This document shows, piece after piece, positions 44,458 to 52,788 of a stretch of DNA of 64,000 nt; positions within the stretch are counted from its first letter, which is position 1, and the number at the start of each line of letters is the position of its first letter. The notes beneath the pieces were generated by a model, which ran no database searches, was not told the DNA's origin, and was given only the letters and a program-made list of their open reading frames with translations. This stretch comes from an uncultured Dehalococcoidia bacterium (lineage in GTDB: Bacteria > Chloroflexota > Dehalococcoidia > Lucifugimonadales > UBA3495), in contig OY282494.1 of assembly GCA_958296385.1 (NCBI GenBank), positions 2,145,537 through 2,209,536 of the forward strand, written 5' to 3'. The translations under genes and the position numbers were made by a program.

Positions 44458-47400
44458 CGACCAGCTTACCCTGCACAGCATCGTCAACGACCTGGACGCC
44501 AACCTGATCGTTGAGGCCGGCGCCGGCACGGGCAAAACCTATGCCCTGGTCAGCCGGGCGCTGGCGCTGGTGAAAGCCGGCATCCGCATGGAGAACATCG
44601 TCGCCATCACCTTTACCGAAGCCGCCGCCGCCGAACTGGCCGAACGCATCCGCTCCCGAATGAACCAGCTGCTGGACGATACCCACCCCGACAACGCCGA
44701 CGACCCGCTGGCCGAGAACATCTCCGACGCGGAACGGGCCCGCATCGCGGATGCCGTTGCCCAACTTGACCAGGCATCCATCCAAACCATCCACAGCTTC
44801 GCGGCCCAACTGCTCCGCGAGCGCCCCCTTTCGGTAGAACTGCCGCCGGGCTGGGCCACCCTAGACCAGCTGGAATCAGACCAGCGTTTCGCCGACCAGT
44901 GGGACGAATGGCTCGCCACCGCCCTGGGCAATAGCGATGGTGTGGACAAGGAATTGCAGGATACCTTGCGTCATCTGCTTAAGGCCAACGCCGGGATTGG
45001 CCACTGGCGAGCCGTCGCCAAAGCGTTCAGCGAGAATTATGACCGGCTGGCCAGCGACGACAGCATCCCCGATATTGACCTGCAACCCGTCGCTCAAAAT
45101 ACGCTGGATTTTCTCCAATCGTTAGCGGCAAATTGCCGCAATCCGGATGACCTGCTGTTTGGACATCTGACCAGAGCCATTGCAACCGTCCAGGCCGTGT
45201 TGGACTCCGCAGACGACCGGATAGCCGCCGCCTATGCGCTGGCCGCCGGCGATAACGTAGTCCCAGGCCGGGGCGGACAGGCCGGCAATTGGAACCGCCC
45301 ACCCGGAGAAATCCGCCCCGAGTTCCGGAGAATCGGGCAATCATTTCAGGCTTTGGTGAAAGCGGCTCCATTGATTCCGCTCCTCCGCAATCTGCGCCAA
45401 GAGTTTGCCGTTGCCTACACCGCGGCGCGCAAGGCCGACGGGATGGCAACTTTTGACGACTTGCTGGTTTGGGCGCGGGATTTGCTGCTTGACGATGACA
45501 CCCGCCGGCACTTTCAGAGTCGCTACACCCACATCTTGGTTGACGAGTTTCAGGACACCGACCCGTTGCAGGCCGAAATCGCTTTCTATCTGGCCGCCCG
45601 TCCCGATGCGGACATACACGGGGCGGCGTGGCACACCCTCCCGCTGGCGCCGGGCCGCCTGTTCATCGTCGGCGACGCCAAGCAGTCCATCTACCGCTTT
45701 CGCCGCGCCGACATCGCCGTTACCCAGCAAGTCAAAGCCAGCGGGCAGCTGCGGGAACTCACCCTCTCCGAGAACCGCCGTTCCCAAGAGGCCGTGCTGG
45801 ATTGGGTCAACGCCGCGTTCGGCGATACGGGCCAGCTGATGCAAGCCGAACCGGGCGTTCAGTCCGAATACGTTGCCCTGCATCCCAACGCCGGCATCCA
45901 GCAGGACGGCATCGGTTCGGTGCAGGTGTTCGGCGAACCGACGGAGGCTAACGCCGCCGCAATCCGACAGCAGCAGGCCCGCGATGTCGCCAGCATCATC
46001 ATCGCCGCCGCCAGCGACCGCGCCCCCGCCCGGCGGGACGTGTACGACAAGGAACGGAAGTGCCTCCGCAAGGCCAACCTCCGCGACGTCTGCATCCTGA
46101 TACGCACGCGCACCGGCCTGGGCGATTTGGAGCGGGGGCTGGAGAATGCCGGCATACCCTACCGCATTGAGGGCGGCTCCCTGCTTTTCAGCACGCAGGA
46201 GGTGCAAGACCTGCTGAACTGCCTGCGGGCGATTGACGACCCCACCGACGGCGTGTCGGTAGTAGCCGCCCTGCGCTCCCCGGCCTTTGCCTGCTCCGAC
46301 GTTGACTTGTTGGACTGGCGGGAATCCGGCCATTATTGGGACTATACGCGGCGATTGCCGGATGGCTCTGAGACTGATTATGATTCGCCGGTGCGCGCGG
46401 GTCTGCAAAAGCTCCGGGATTACCACTCAAACCGGCACGACGGCAGCGTAGCCCGGCTGATTAGCGAGTTCGTCCGCGAGCGGCGGCTGGAGGAGCTGGA
46501 CCTGGCCGAGCGCCGTCCCCGGGAACTCTGGCGGCGGCGGCAGTTCCTCATCGAGCAGGCGCGCAACCTGGAGTACACCAACGGGGCGGCCGGCGGCGCC
46601 CCCCTCACGCTAAACCGATTCATCCGCTGGGCCGAAACGCAGCAGGATGAGAACGCCCGCATCACCGAAGTAGCCGTCCCCGAAACCGACGATGACGCCG
46701 TGCGAATAATGACCATGCACGCCGCCAAAGGGCTGGAGTTCCCCATCGTAATCCTCCTCGGGCTGAACCAGGACATCTCAAACCGCAACGCCAACGTGCT
46801 GTTTGACGCCGCCGGCGGCCCGGCGCATATCAACATAGGCGGCCGGCAGGGCTTGGAAACGCCGGGTTACGCCGCCCTGCGCGATCAGGAAAAAGCCCAC
46901 GCCGAAGCCGAGCTGATTCGCCTGGCCTACGTAGCCGCCACCCGCGCCCGCGACCACCTGCTGGTAAGCCTCTATCACGGCGCCGACAGCCGTACTGGTT
47001 CCAAATCACTCGCCGCCGAGATTGCGGCCATTACAGACCTGCCCCACGTCCTGACAACGGTTGACGCCGATACGATGGCCCGGTTGCCGGCCGCCGCACC
47101 GGATACCGGCCGCCCCGCGCCGGACTACGCCGATGCCGACTGGCAGCAAGAGCGCAACGCCGCCAACCGGAAGCGTTCCCATCCGATGGCCGTAACCGCC
47201 ACCAGCCTCGCCAAAACCGCCGCCGCGCGCAACGCCGGCGCCGTTCAGGATGGAGCGGCTGCGGACAGCCCCGTCGAGAACAAGGACGACGAACCCGGCG
47301 GCCCCGACCGTCCCGGACGCCGGGGGCGCGGCGGCACCGCTTTCGGCAGAGCCTGCCACGCCGTCCTGCAAGACATCGTAGATTCGCTGGAACCCCGTCT

Positions 47401-47962
47401 GCCCCTGCCCGCCGACAGCAACCTTGACGAACTCTTGACGCAACTCGACGGCGCAATCACCCGTCTGGCCGAGCGGCACGGCGCTGCCGAGGGCACGCCG
47501 CCCACGCGCCAGGGCGAAATCATCGACTACGTAAAAAAGGCCCTGCGCCATCCCGCCGTCAGCGACGGCCTGCGGGCCCAACGTCGCTGGCCGGAAATAT
47601 CGGTAGCCGCCTCAGTAGGCGACGGCCCGCACCGCGTAGTAATCCAGGGCATCATCGACCTGCTCTACGAGGACAACGACGGCCAACTAGTCATCCTGGA
47701 CTACAAAACCGACGCCGTAAGCTCCGCCCAAGACGTGGCCAAACGGATGGAGCGCTACAAATGGCAAGGCGCCGCCTACGCCGCCGCCATAGAACAAGCC
47801 ACCGGCCAGACGGTGCGGGCAACGCAATTCCTGTTCATAAGCCGCGCGAATGATGCGGACGGCTTGCAGCAAATAGACAACTGGCGGCAACTGGCGCAGG
47901 AAATGCCCCAACTGATTGCTGATGGGCACTATCAGCCGGAGACGGCGTTACGCCCGGAATGA
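44429..47962 (+). CDS. addA: AddA-like UvrD-family helicase-nuclease subunit
   Basis: A 1,177-residue protein started at ATG 44429 (or 44435), overlapping the addB end. Superfamily 1 helicase motifs: Walker A VEAGAGTGKTYALV near residue 30, motif Ia AITFTEAAAAELAER, Walker B-like HILVDEFQDTDPLQ near 370, GDAKQSIYRFRRAD near 415, RIMTMHAAKGLEFP near 760. The C-terminal RecB-type nuclease has VVIQGIIDLLYED and VILDYKTDAV. AddA gives the ATP-driven 3'-5' helicase activity and one nuclease of the end-resection complex. Confidence 0.93.
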   Translation: MTMTTTTPTDDQLTLHSIVNDLDANLIVEAGAGTGKTYALVSRALALVKAGIRMENIVAITFTEAAAAELAERIRSRMNQLLDDTHPDNADDPLAENISDAERARIADAVAQLDQASIQTIHSFAAQLLRERPLSVELPPGWATLDQLESDQRFADQWDEWLATALGNSDGVDKELQDTLRHLLKANAGIGHWRAVAKAFSENYDRLASDDSIPDIDLQPVAQNTLDFLQSLAANCRNPDDLLFGHLTRAIATVQAVLDSADDRIAAAYALAAGDNVVPGRGGQAGNWNRPPGEIRPEFRRIGQSFQALVKAAPLIPLLRNLRQEFAVAYTAARKADGMATFDDLLVWARDLLLDDDTRRHFQSRYTHILVDEFQDTDPLQAEIAFYLAARPDADIHGAAWHTLPLAPGRLFIVGDAKQSIYRFRRADIAVTQQVKASGQLRELTLSENRRSQEAVLDWVNAAFGDTGQLMQAEPGVQSEYVALHPNAGIQQDGIGSVQVFGEPTEANAAAIRQQQARDVASIIIAAASDRAPARRDVYDKERKCLRKANLRDVCILIRTRTGLGDLERGLENAGIPYRIEGGSLLFSTQEVQDLLNCLRAIDDPTDGVSVVAALRSPAFACSDVDLLDWRESGHYWDYTRRLPDGSETDYDSPVRAGLQKLRDYHSNRHDGSVARLISEFVRERRLEELDLAERRPRELWRRRQFLIEQARNLEYTNGAAGGAPLTLNRFIRWAETQQDENARITEVAVPETDDDAVRIMTMHAAKGLEFPIVILLGLNQDISNRNANVLFDAAGGPAHINIGGRQGLETPGYAALRDQEKAHAEAELIRLAYVAATRARDHLLVSLYHGADSRTGSKSLAAEIAAITDLPHVLTTVDADTMARLPAAAPDTGRPAPDYADADWQQERNAANRKRSHPMAVTATSLAKTAAARNAGAVQDGAAADSPVENKDDEPGGPDRPGRRGRGGTAFGRACHAVLQDIVDSLEPRLPLPADSNLDELLTQLDGAITRLAERHGAAEGTPPTRQGEIIDYVKKALRHPAVSDGLRAQRRWPEISVAASVGDGPHRVVIQGIIDLLYEDNDGQLVILDYKTDAVSSAQDVAKRMERYKWQGAAYAAAIEQATGQTVRATQFLFISRANDADGLQQIDNWRQLAQEMPQLIADGHYQPETALRPE

Positions 47963-47981
47963 CCTGGGGTAACCCCGGCCC

Positions 47982-48197
47982 CTACCGCTCAAAACGGTAC
48001 TCGCCCTCCCAGAGCCGCCCGTCCTCGGTGTACTGCCCGGTGCTGATGGCGGCAATGTCATACTCCGGCAGTTCGCGCACGGCAACGCATCGGTCGCCGC
48101 TGCGTCTGGCAAAATCGGCGAAACGAAAGTCGGTATTCCTGTTGTAGGAACGGAGCGTCGCGGTGGTTTGCCAGTCCGCATGGGTATGTCTGCTCAC
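47982..48197 (-). CDS. Hypothetical short protein
   Basis: A possible 71-residue protein started at GTG 48197; the open frame extends further upstream but would then run through the divergent gene at 48231-48464. The C-terminal part (RCVAVRELPEYDIAAISTG and RLWEGEYRFER) has a protein-like composition with no recognised family. There is no convincing ribosome site. The call is weak. Confidence 0.4.
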   Translation of the reverse strand: MSRHTHADWQTTATLRSYNRNTDFRFADFARRSGDRCVAVRELPEYDIAAISTGQYTEDGRLWEGEYRFER

Positions 48198-48230
48198 AGG
48201 TACCAGGTAGATTCTTTGGAGGTGTTCGTG

Positions 48231-48464
48231 ATGCAGGCTCCTTCTTTTCACGCAGTGGGGCACGAACCGATCTTGCACTTGGACCTGGAAATCACTCCGC
48301 CCTCCATATACGGGCAAGAGATGATAGAGGTCCATTTTGGAATTCAGGCTGATTTCGAGATAGTGGGGGGATACACTAGCAATCAAAGTTACGCGGTGAT
48401 TACGATGACCGATGCTACCTACGCCACGATTTACGATGACGTACAAGATTTACTTAGACGATGA
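48231..48464 (+). CDS. Hypothetical small protein
   Basis: A 77-residue protein from ATG 48231 with a strong GGAGG at 48218-48222. It reads as an acidic beta-rich chain (HEPILHLDLEITPPS, then EVHFGIQADFEIVGGYT and ATIYDDVQDLLRR) with no recognised domain. The ribosome site is better than for the overlapping minus-strand frame, so this strand is preferred. The stop lies 148 bases before the MoxR-like ATPase gene on the same strand. Confidence 0.6.
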   Translation: MQAPSFHAVGHEPILHLDLEITPPSIYGQEMIEVHFGIQADFEIVGGYTSNQSYAVITMTDATYATIYDDVQDLLRR

Positions 48465-48534
48465 CCGGCTCAGCAAACGCCGTCAATAGCCAGCGCAACG
48501 AAAGCTCAGGGGCCGGTTTGCCATCCGCCGCTTT

Positions 48535-48543
48535 TGCTATACT
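48535..48543 (+). promoter_or_regulatory. Extended -10 for the MoxR-like ATPase gene
   Basis: TGCTATACT about 70 bases before ATG 48612. A TTGCCA at 48518-48523 is only 14 bases upstream, too near for a standard -35, so an extended -10 is the likelier mode. Confidence 0.5.
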
Positions 48544-48611
48544 GCCGGGGGATTCCTGCTGTGTTTGCCGGTATCTCTCATTTTTGCCAACGCAACGTAA
48601 GGACGTGCCTA

Positions 48612-50018
48612 ATGCCTACTACCTCTCTGCCTGCTACTTTCGGCGAACTCAAGGCCAGCGGCTATCAGTCCGTTTCGGTGCGCGAGGAGGTGCGCCGCAA
48701 TTTGATTGACCGGATGCGCGCTGAGGAACCCGTGTTTCCCGGTATCATCGGCTTTGACCAGACCGTTATTCCGCAGCTGGAGAACGCCATTCTTGCCGGG
48801 CAGGACATCATCCTGCTGGGCGAGCGCGGCCAGGCCAAGACGCGGCTGATTCGCGCGATGGTTGACCTGCTGGATGAGTTTGTGCCTATCGTGGAGGGCA
48901 GCGAACTGAACGATGACCCGTTCAATCCCATCAGTCCTGATGCCCGGCGGGTTATGGCCGAGCTGGGCGACGAGGCGCCGGTGGCCTGGATTGGGCGCGA
49001 CTTGCGCTATTCCGAGAAGCTGGCGACGCCCGACATCTCAATCGCCGACTTGATTGGCGAGATTGACCCGATCAAGGTTGCCGAGGGGCGGCATCTGGCC
49101 GACGAGACCGCCATCCATTACGGGCTGGTGCCCCGCACCAACCGGGGCATATTCTGCATCAACGAGCTGCCCGACCTGGCCGAGCGCATCCAGGTGGGTC
49201 TGTTCAATCTGATGGAGGAGCGCGACGTGCAGATTAAGGGCTATCGCATCCGGATGCCGCTGGACGTGTTCGTGGTCGCCACCGCCAATCCGGAGGACTA
49301 TACCAACCGGGGGCGCATCGTGACGCCGCTGAAAGACCGCTACGGAGCGCAGATTCACACGCATTACCCGCGCACGATTGAGGAGGAAATTGCCATAATG
49401 GAGCAGGAACGCAACCGTTTCCCGGATGAGGAACGGGTGGTGGTTCCTGACTATATGACGGAAATCGTGGCGGAGGTAACGGCGCGGGCCCGGGGCAGCA
49501 GCGAAATCAACCAGCGCTCCGGGGTCAGCGTGCGCGTGTCAATCTCCGACTACGAAACGCTCATCAGCAACGCCCTGCGCCGCAGCATCCGCCTGGGCGA
49601 GGGAATCGCCTGCCCGCGCATCAGCGATTTGCCCTATCTCATCGCCTCGCTGGGCGGCAAAATTGAGCTGGAAACCTTTGGCGAAGGGCGGGAGGACCGG
49701 CTGGTGGACGAACTGACCAAGCGGGCTACTATGGCAATCTTTGGGCGCCATTGCGACGTGGACGCGCTGGACGACATTGTGACGGCGTTTGACCTAGGCA
49801 ACGCCGTGGAAACGGGCAGCGACGTGCCGGCGTCCGAATACGTCAACTCGCTGAGCCGCATTGCGGGGCTGCCCGACGCCGTGGCGATGCTGATTGGCGA
49901 CGACGGGCGGCCGGAAGTGATTGCCTCGGCGGTGGAGTTTGTGCTGGAAGGGCTGCACCTGAACCGCCGCCTGAACTGCGCCCGCACCGCCGCCGGCGGC
50001 TACCGCTACGCCCGGTAA
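48612..50018 (+). CDS. MoxR/magnesium-chelatase-type AAA+ ATPase
   Basis: A 468-residue protein from ATG 48612. The AAA+ core begins GFDQTVIPQLENAILAGQD, then a variant P-loop LLGERGQAKTRLIRA near residue 80, a Walker B-like GIFCINELPDLAERIQ near 180, sensor-like VVATANPEDYTNRGRI near 220 and PLKDRYGAQIHTHYP. This resembles MoxR/ChlI ATPases that remodel partner proteins or insert metals with VWA-domain proteins such as the one at 5345-6745. The partner gene lies 42 kb away here, an unusual separation. Client unknown. Confidence 0.88.
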   Translation: MPTTSLPATFGELKASGYQSVSVREEVRRNLIDRMRAEEPVFPGIIGFDQTVIPQLENAILAGQDIILLGERGQAKTRLIRAMVDLLDEFVPIVEGSELNDDPFNPISPDARRVMAELGDEAPVAWIGRDLRYSEKLATPDISIADLIGEIDPIKVAEGRHLADETAIHYGLVPRTNRGIFCINELPDLAERIQVGLFNLMEERDVQIKGYRIRMPLDVFVVATANPEDYTNRGRIVTPLKDRYGAQIHTHYPRTIEEEIAIMEQERNRFPDEERVVVPDYMTEIVAEVTARARGSSEINQRSGVSVRVSISDYETLISNALRRSIRLGEGIACPRISDLPYLIASLGGKIELETFGEGREDRLVDELTKRATMAIFGRHCDVDALDDIVTAFDLGNAVETGSDVPASEYVNSLSRIAGLPDAVAMLIGDDGRPEVIASAVEFVLEGLHLNRRLNCARTAAGGYRYAR

Positions 50019-50032
50019 TGCGGAGGTTTCTT

Positions 50033-50596
50033 ATGGCCACGCAAAATCCCATCGCTGCGCCGCCGGTAACGCTGGCCGAGTTTGCCGGGCTGCCGGAGTA
50101 TCCGCGCTATGAGTTGGTCAAGGGGGCACTGGTTGAGCTGATGGTGGCGTCTGAAGAGCATGAGCATACTGCATCGTTGACGCACTGGCGTTTGTCGGCG
50201 CACGTTTTCCCTAACGGGTTGGGGCGCGTCTATGGCAGCAACCGGGGCTATGTTACCGGGGCTGACTCGCCGGCTACATCTCGTTTGCCCGATGTTTCAT
50301 TCGTATCTGCCGCACGGCTGCGGCCTGATGTTTTGGGCAGGCTGTACGATGGGGCGCCTGATTTGGCGGTGGAGATTTTATCTGACAGCAATACCCCTGC
50401 CGAAATGGCGCAAAAGGTTGCCGAATACCTGAACGCCGGGGGCAAGGCCGTTTGGGTTATTGACGTTGACGCACGGACGCTTATCATTCACACGCCAGAT
50501 GCTCCGCCGCAAATCCTTACCGATGCTGACACGGTGAACGGCGGCGATTATCTGCCGGGGTTTGTTTGCGCCGTTGCTGACTTGCTGCCCCGATAA
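50033..50596 (+). CDS. Uma2-family protein, second cluster copy A
   Basis: A 187-residue protein from ATG 50033, with CGGAGG at 50021-50026. Motifs: MATQNPIAAPPVTLAEFAGL, SRLPDVSFVS (Asp), APDLAVEILSDSN (Glu), AEMAQKVAEYLNAGGKAVWVID (Lys then the EYW-equivalent KAVWVID). It has the standard Uma2 length, without the coiled-coil tail seen in the 17-20 kb copies. A start 15 bases upstream (ATG 50018) is possible but lacks a ribosome site. It follows the MoxR-like gene by 14 bases. Confidence 0.88.
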   Translation: MATQNPIAAPPVTLAEFAGLPEYPRYELVKGALVELMVASEEHEHTASLTHWRLSAHVFPNGLGRVYGSNRGYVTGADSPATSRLPDVSFVSAARLRPDVLGRLYDGAPDLAVEILSDSNTPAEMAQKVAEYLNAGGKAVWVIDVDARTLIIHTPDAPPQILTDADTVNGGDYLPGFVCAVADLLPR

Positions 50597-50610
50597 ACGC
50601 GGAGGTTCTT

Positions 50611-51174
50611 ATGGCCACGCAAAATCCCATCGCTGCGCCGCCGGTTCCGGTTACGCTGGCTGAGTTTGCCGCCTTGCCGGAGTATCCGCGCTATGAACTG
50701 GTTAAGGGGGAGTTGGTTGAGCTGATGGTTGCGTCTGATGAACACGAGGAGACGGTTATGCTGGTGGGCCACGGGCTGCTGTCCCACGCGCTGCCGCTGG
50801 GCCTGGGCAAGGTTTATGGCAGCAACCGGGGCTACGTTACCGGGCCTGACACATCCCGTATGCCTGACGTATCTTTTATCTCCACCGAGCGATTGCGGCC
50901 GGATATTGTGGGAAAGCTGTACGATGGCGCTCCTGATTTGGCGGTGGAGATTCTATCCGATGGCAACACGGCGGCGGAGATAAATCGGAAGATTGCCGAG
51001 TATTTGAACGCCGGGGGCAAGGCCGTTTGGGTTATTGACGTTGACGTACGGACGCTTATCATTCACACGCCCGATGCGCCGCCGCAGATACTTGCCGATG
51101 CTGATACGGTGAACGGCGGGGATTATCTGCCGGGGTTTGTTTGCCTTGTTGCTGATTTGCTGCCGTCACTCTGA
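50611..51174 (+). CDS. Uma2-family protein, second cluster copy B
   Basis: A 187-residue tandem paralogue from ATG 50611 (GCGGAGG upstream), 14 bases after copy A. Shared motifs: MATQNPIAAPPVPVTLAEF, SRMPDVSFIS (Asp), APDLAVEILSDGN (Glu) and RKIAEYLNAGGKAVWVID (Lys). The C-terminal 60 codons are almost identical in DNA to copy A, another sign of recent duplication or conversion. PD-(D/E)XK-like fold predicted; role unknown. Confidence 0.88.
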   Translation: MATQNPIAAPPVPVTLAEFAALPEYPRYELVKGELVELMVASDEHEETVMLVGHGLLSHALPLGLGKVYGSNRGYVTGPDTSRMPDVSFISTERLRPDIVGKLYDGAPDLAVEILSDGNTAAEINRKIAEYLNAGGKAVWVIDVDVRTLIIHTPDAPPQILADADTVNGGDYLPGFVCLVADLLPSL

Positions 51175-51190
51175 GCGCATCCCTCCATCA

Positions 51191-51294
51191 ATGTCATTCT
51201 GAGCGCAGCGAAGAATCTCGACGGCGTAGCGCACACTTTGGGGGAAAGGCCGTTGCTACGCTATCGAGATTCTTCGCTGCGCTCAGAATGACAT
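51191..51294. repeat. 104-bp inverted-repeat element (MITE/REP-like hairpin)
   Basis: Arms of 31 bp at 51191-51221 and 51264-51294 are perfect reverse complements, starting ATGTCATTCTGAGCGCAGCG. An inner GCGTAGC/GCTACGC (51224-51230 and 51255-51261) prolongs the stem. It lies between the convergent Uma2 and selenoprotein genes, so it may also end transcription. A diverged half copy is at 34686-34722. Confidence 0.85.
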
Positions 51295-51329
51295 TGGGGG
51301 GACAAAGGGGACGCTCAGGGGGGCCGGGG

Positions 51330-51659
51330 TTACACTACTGAGGCGCGGCGGCCCAGGGTTATGCCGTCGGGTAGGGTTATGGTGGCTTTGAGGTTTTGGA
51401 AGAATAGGAAGCGGCTCATTGAGAGGGCTATTTGTTCGGCGTGGTCGGTTATGCCGGGGGCCAGCAGCAGTTTGATGTCCTCCCAGTCGGTGGTGTCGTA
51501 GGCGTTGAGGTTGCGGCGGCGTTTGGTGTTGGTATCGACCGATACTTCTACTGATTCGCCGGTTCAACCTTTCCAGCAGAGCAGGTCGACGACGGCCTGG
51601 CCGCCTTTGCTGCGGATGAATTGCGCCGCATCGGGCGATATGTTCAGCTGAGCGGTCAT
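51330..51659 (-). CDS. Candidate selenoprotein with in-frame TGA (Sec32)
   Basis: From ATG 51659 to TAA 51332-51330 the frame holds 110 codons with one TGA at 51566-51564 (codon 32), giving a 109-residue product if TGA is read as selenocysteine. Before it: LNISPDAAQFIRSKGGQAVV and DLLCWKG (Cys28); after it TGESVEVSVDTNTKRRRNL and later ALSMSRFLFFQNLKATITL. Codon use after the TGA matches nearby genes. A hairpin with stem GUAUC/GAUAC and loop GGUC, the loop seen in E. coli fdhF, begins 18 bases after TGA. The N-terminus is HesB/IscA-like, as in known CC/Se-motif (seleno)proteins. The alternatives are a nonsense-mutated gene or a sequencing error. The gene follows the HD-domain gene by 51 bases. 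Confidence 0.65.
51518..51560 (-). promoter_or_regulatory. Putative bacterial SECIS element
   Basis: On the minus strand GUAUC (51545-51541), loop GGUC (51540-51537), GAUAC (51536-51532). The loop lies 23 bases after the TGA, inside the 16-37 range used for bacterial SECIS. GGCG (51560-51557) and CGCC (51521-51518) can add a lower stem. Confidence 0.55.
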
Positions 51660-51710
51660 GGTCTTACCATCCTTAACGGTTTCCGGGTTGCCCGGACTAG
51701 TACCGGACTG

Positions 51711-52376
51711 CTAGCGGTCGAGCGGTCGGGGGGCGGTGGAGGGGGTGTCGGCTATTAAGAGGGAGTTTCGGGCTTCGATTGCCGCGGGGTGTATGGGGGC
51801 GCCGGCTTGCAGCAGGCGGGTTAGGTTGCGGGTCAGGAACATGGCGGTTGCGGCGGCCAGGTCGGTGTCGGCCAGCGCGCGCAGTTCGCCTTGCCAGGGG
51901 TAGGTGGGCAGTTTGACGGGGTCAAGTTTGTCGGCCAGGAATACCGCCTGTCCGATGGGGTCGCCGCCGGTTGGGTTGCCGGTGGTGTGCCAGTACACGG
52001 CGTTGTAGAGGGTGGGGTCGTCCAGGCGGTCTTCGCGGCGCAGCACTTCGGCGCCTACCGGGCCGTGCATGAGGGGGGCGTGGCGCAGCTCAAAGTCGGT
52101 GGCCGGCAGGGGGTATTCCTCGATTCGCAGCAGCAGTTCCAGGGGGCTGAAGTGCTTGGCGGCGTCGTGGCCCAGGGCGGCGATGCCAACTGCGTCGTCG
52201 TCCAGGCCGTGCCGTGTGGCCAGCTGGCGGGCGATTTGCTCTACGCGCTGGCAGTGGTCGCACAACGCGGGCGGCATCCGGTTAATCCGGCGGCGGATAC
52301 GGTCAATGACTGCGCCGGGGACGTGGATCGCGCCGGGGGCGTGAGTTTGGCCGGCGGTTGCGCTGGCGTCGCTCAC
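51711..52376 (-). CDS. HD-domain phosphohydrolase (YqeK-like)
   Basis: A 221-residue protein from GTG 52376, overlapping the HIT stop by one base (TAGTG). The metal-binding set is present: CDHCQRVEQIARQLA (His), AALGHDAAKHFSP (HD), HAPLMHGPVGAEVL and YWHTTGNPTGGD (His). This is the layout of YqeK, a dinucleoside tetraphosphate (Ap4A) hydrolase. With the HIT protein it suggests a nucleotide-clearance unit. The C-terminal tail is Pro/Ala-rich. Third gene of the minus operon. Confidence 0.85.
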   Translation of the reverse strand: MSDASATAGQTHAPGAIHVPGAVIDRIRRRINRMPPALCDHCQRVEQIARQLATRHGLDDDAVGIAALGHDAAKHFSPLELLLRIEEYPLPATDFELRHAPLMHGPVGAEVLRREDRLDDPTLYNAVYWHTTGNPTGGDPIGQAVFLADKLDPVKLPTYPWQGELRALADTDLAAATAMFLTRNLTRLLQAGAPIHPAAIEARNSLLIADTPSTAPRPLDR

Positions 52377-52732
52377 TAGCCCATCTCGCCGAGTTCGCGG
52401 CCGCCCAGCAGGTGGACGTGGGGCCAGGCGATGGTCTGTCCGGCGTCGGGGCCGTTGTTGAGAACGAGACGGTAGCCGCTGAGGGCAACGCCTTCACGAC
52501 GGGCCATTTCCTCGGCGACGACGAACAGATGGCCCATGATGGGAACCTGGCCGGGGCCGACGTAGGCGAGGCCGTTGATGGGCATATTGGGGATGATGAG
52601 CAGATGCACGGGGGCTTTGGGGTTGATGTCGCGCACCACGAAACAGCGCTCATCCCGATAAATAACGTCGGGATGCAGGGGGTCGCGGGACATGGCCATA
52701 AAAGGCGAACTGCGGGCGGGGGTCATCGTCAT
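52376..52732 (-). CDS. HIT-family hydrolase (HINT-like)
   Basis: A 118-residue protein with AAGGAG nine bases before ATG 52732. Family marks: RDERCFVVRDINPKAPVHLL, IIPNMPINGLAYVG, GYRLVLNNGPDAGQT and IAWPHVHLLGGRELGEMG. In typical HINT proteins the final motif is H-x-H-x-H; here the first His is replaced by Trp (WPHVH), leaving the catalytic middle His and the last one. It would hydrolyse adenosine phosphoramidate-like or AppA-type compounds. The YqeK-like gene follows with a one-base overlap. Confidence 0.85.
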   Translation of the reverse strand: MTMTPARSSPFMAMSRDPLHPDVIYRDERCFVVRDINPKAPVHLLIIPNMPINGLAYVGPGQVPIMGHLFVVAEEMARREGVALSGYRLVLNNGPDAGQTIAWPHVHLLGGRELGEMG

Positions 52733-52788
52733 CGGCGTGAACTCCTTGTCATTTATTAGTTAGCGTGGCTATTGCGCGGGTTCGCCAA

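Noticed and set aside
51283-51567. 94-residue minus-strand frame over the selenoprotein locus
   Set aside because: Out of frame with the conserved-looking product; Pro/Arg/His-rich shadow that also enters the inverted repeat.
51330-51659. Simple pseudogene with a nonsense mutation
   Set aside because: Kept as an alternative, but coding character on both sides of TGA, the upstream Cys and the GGUC hairpin at the right distance favour selenocysteine.
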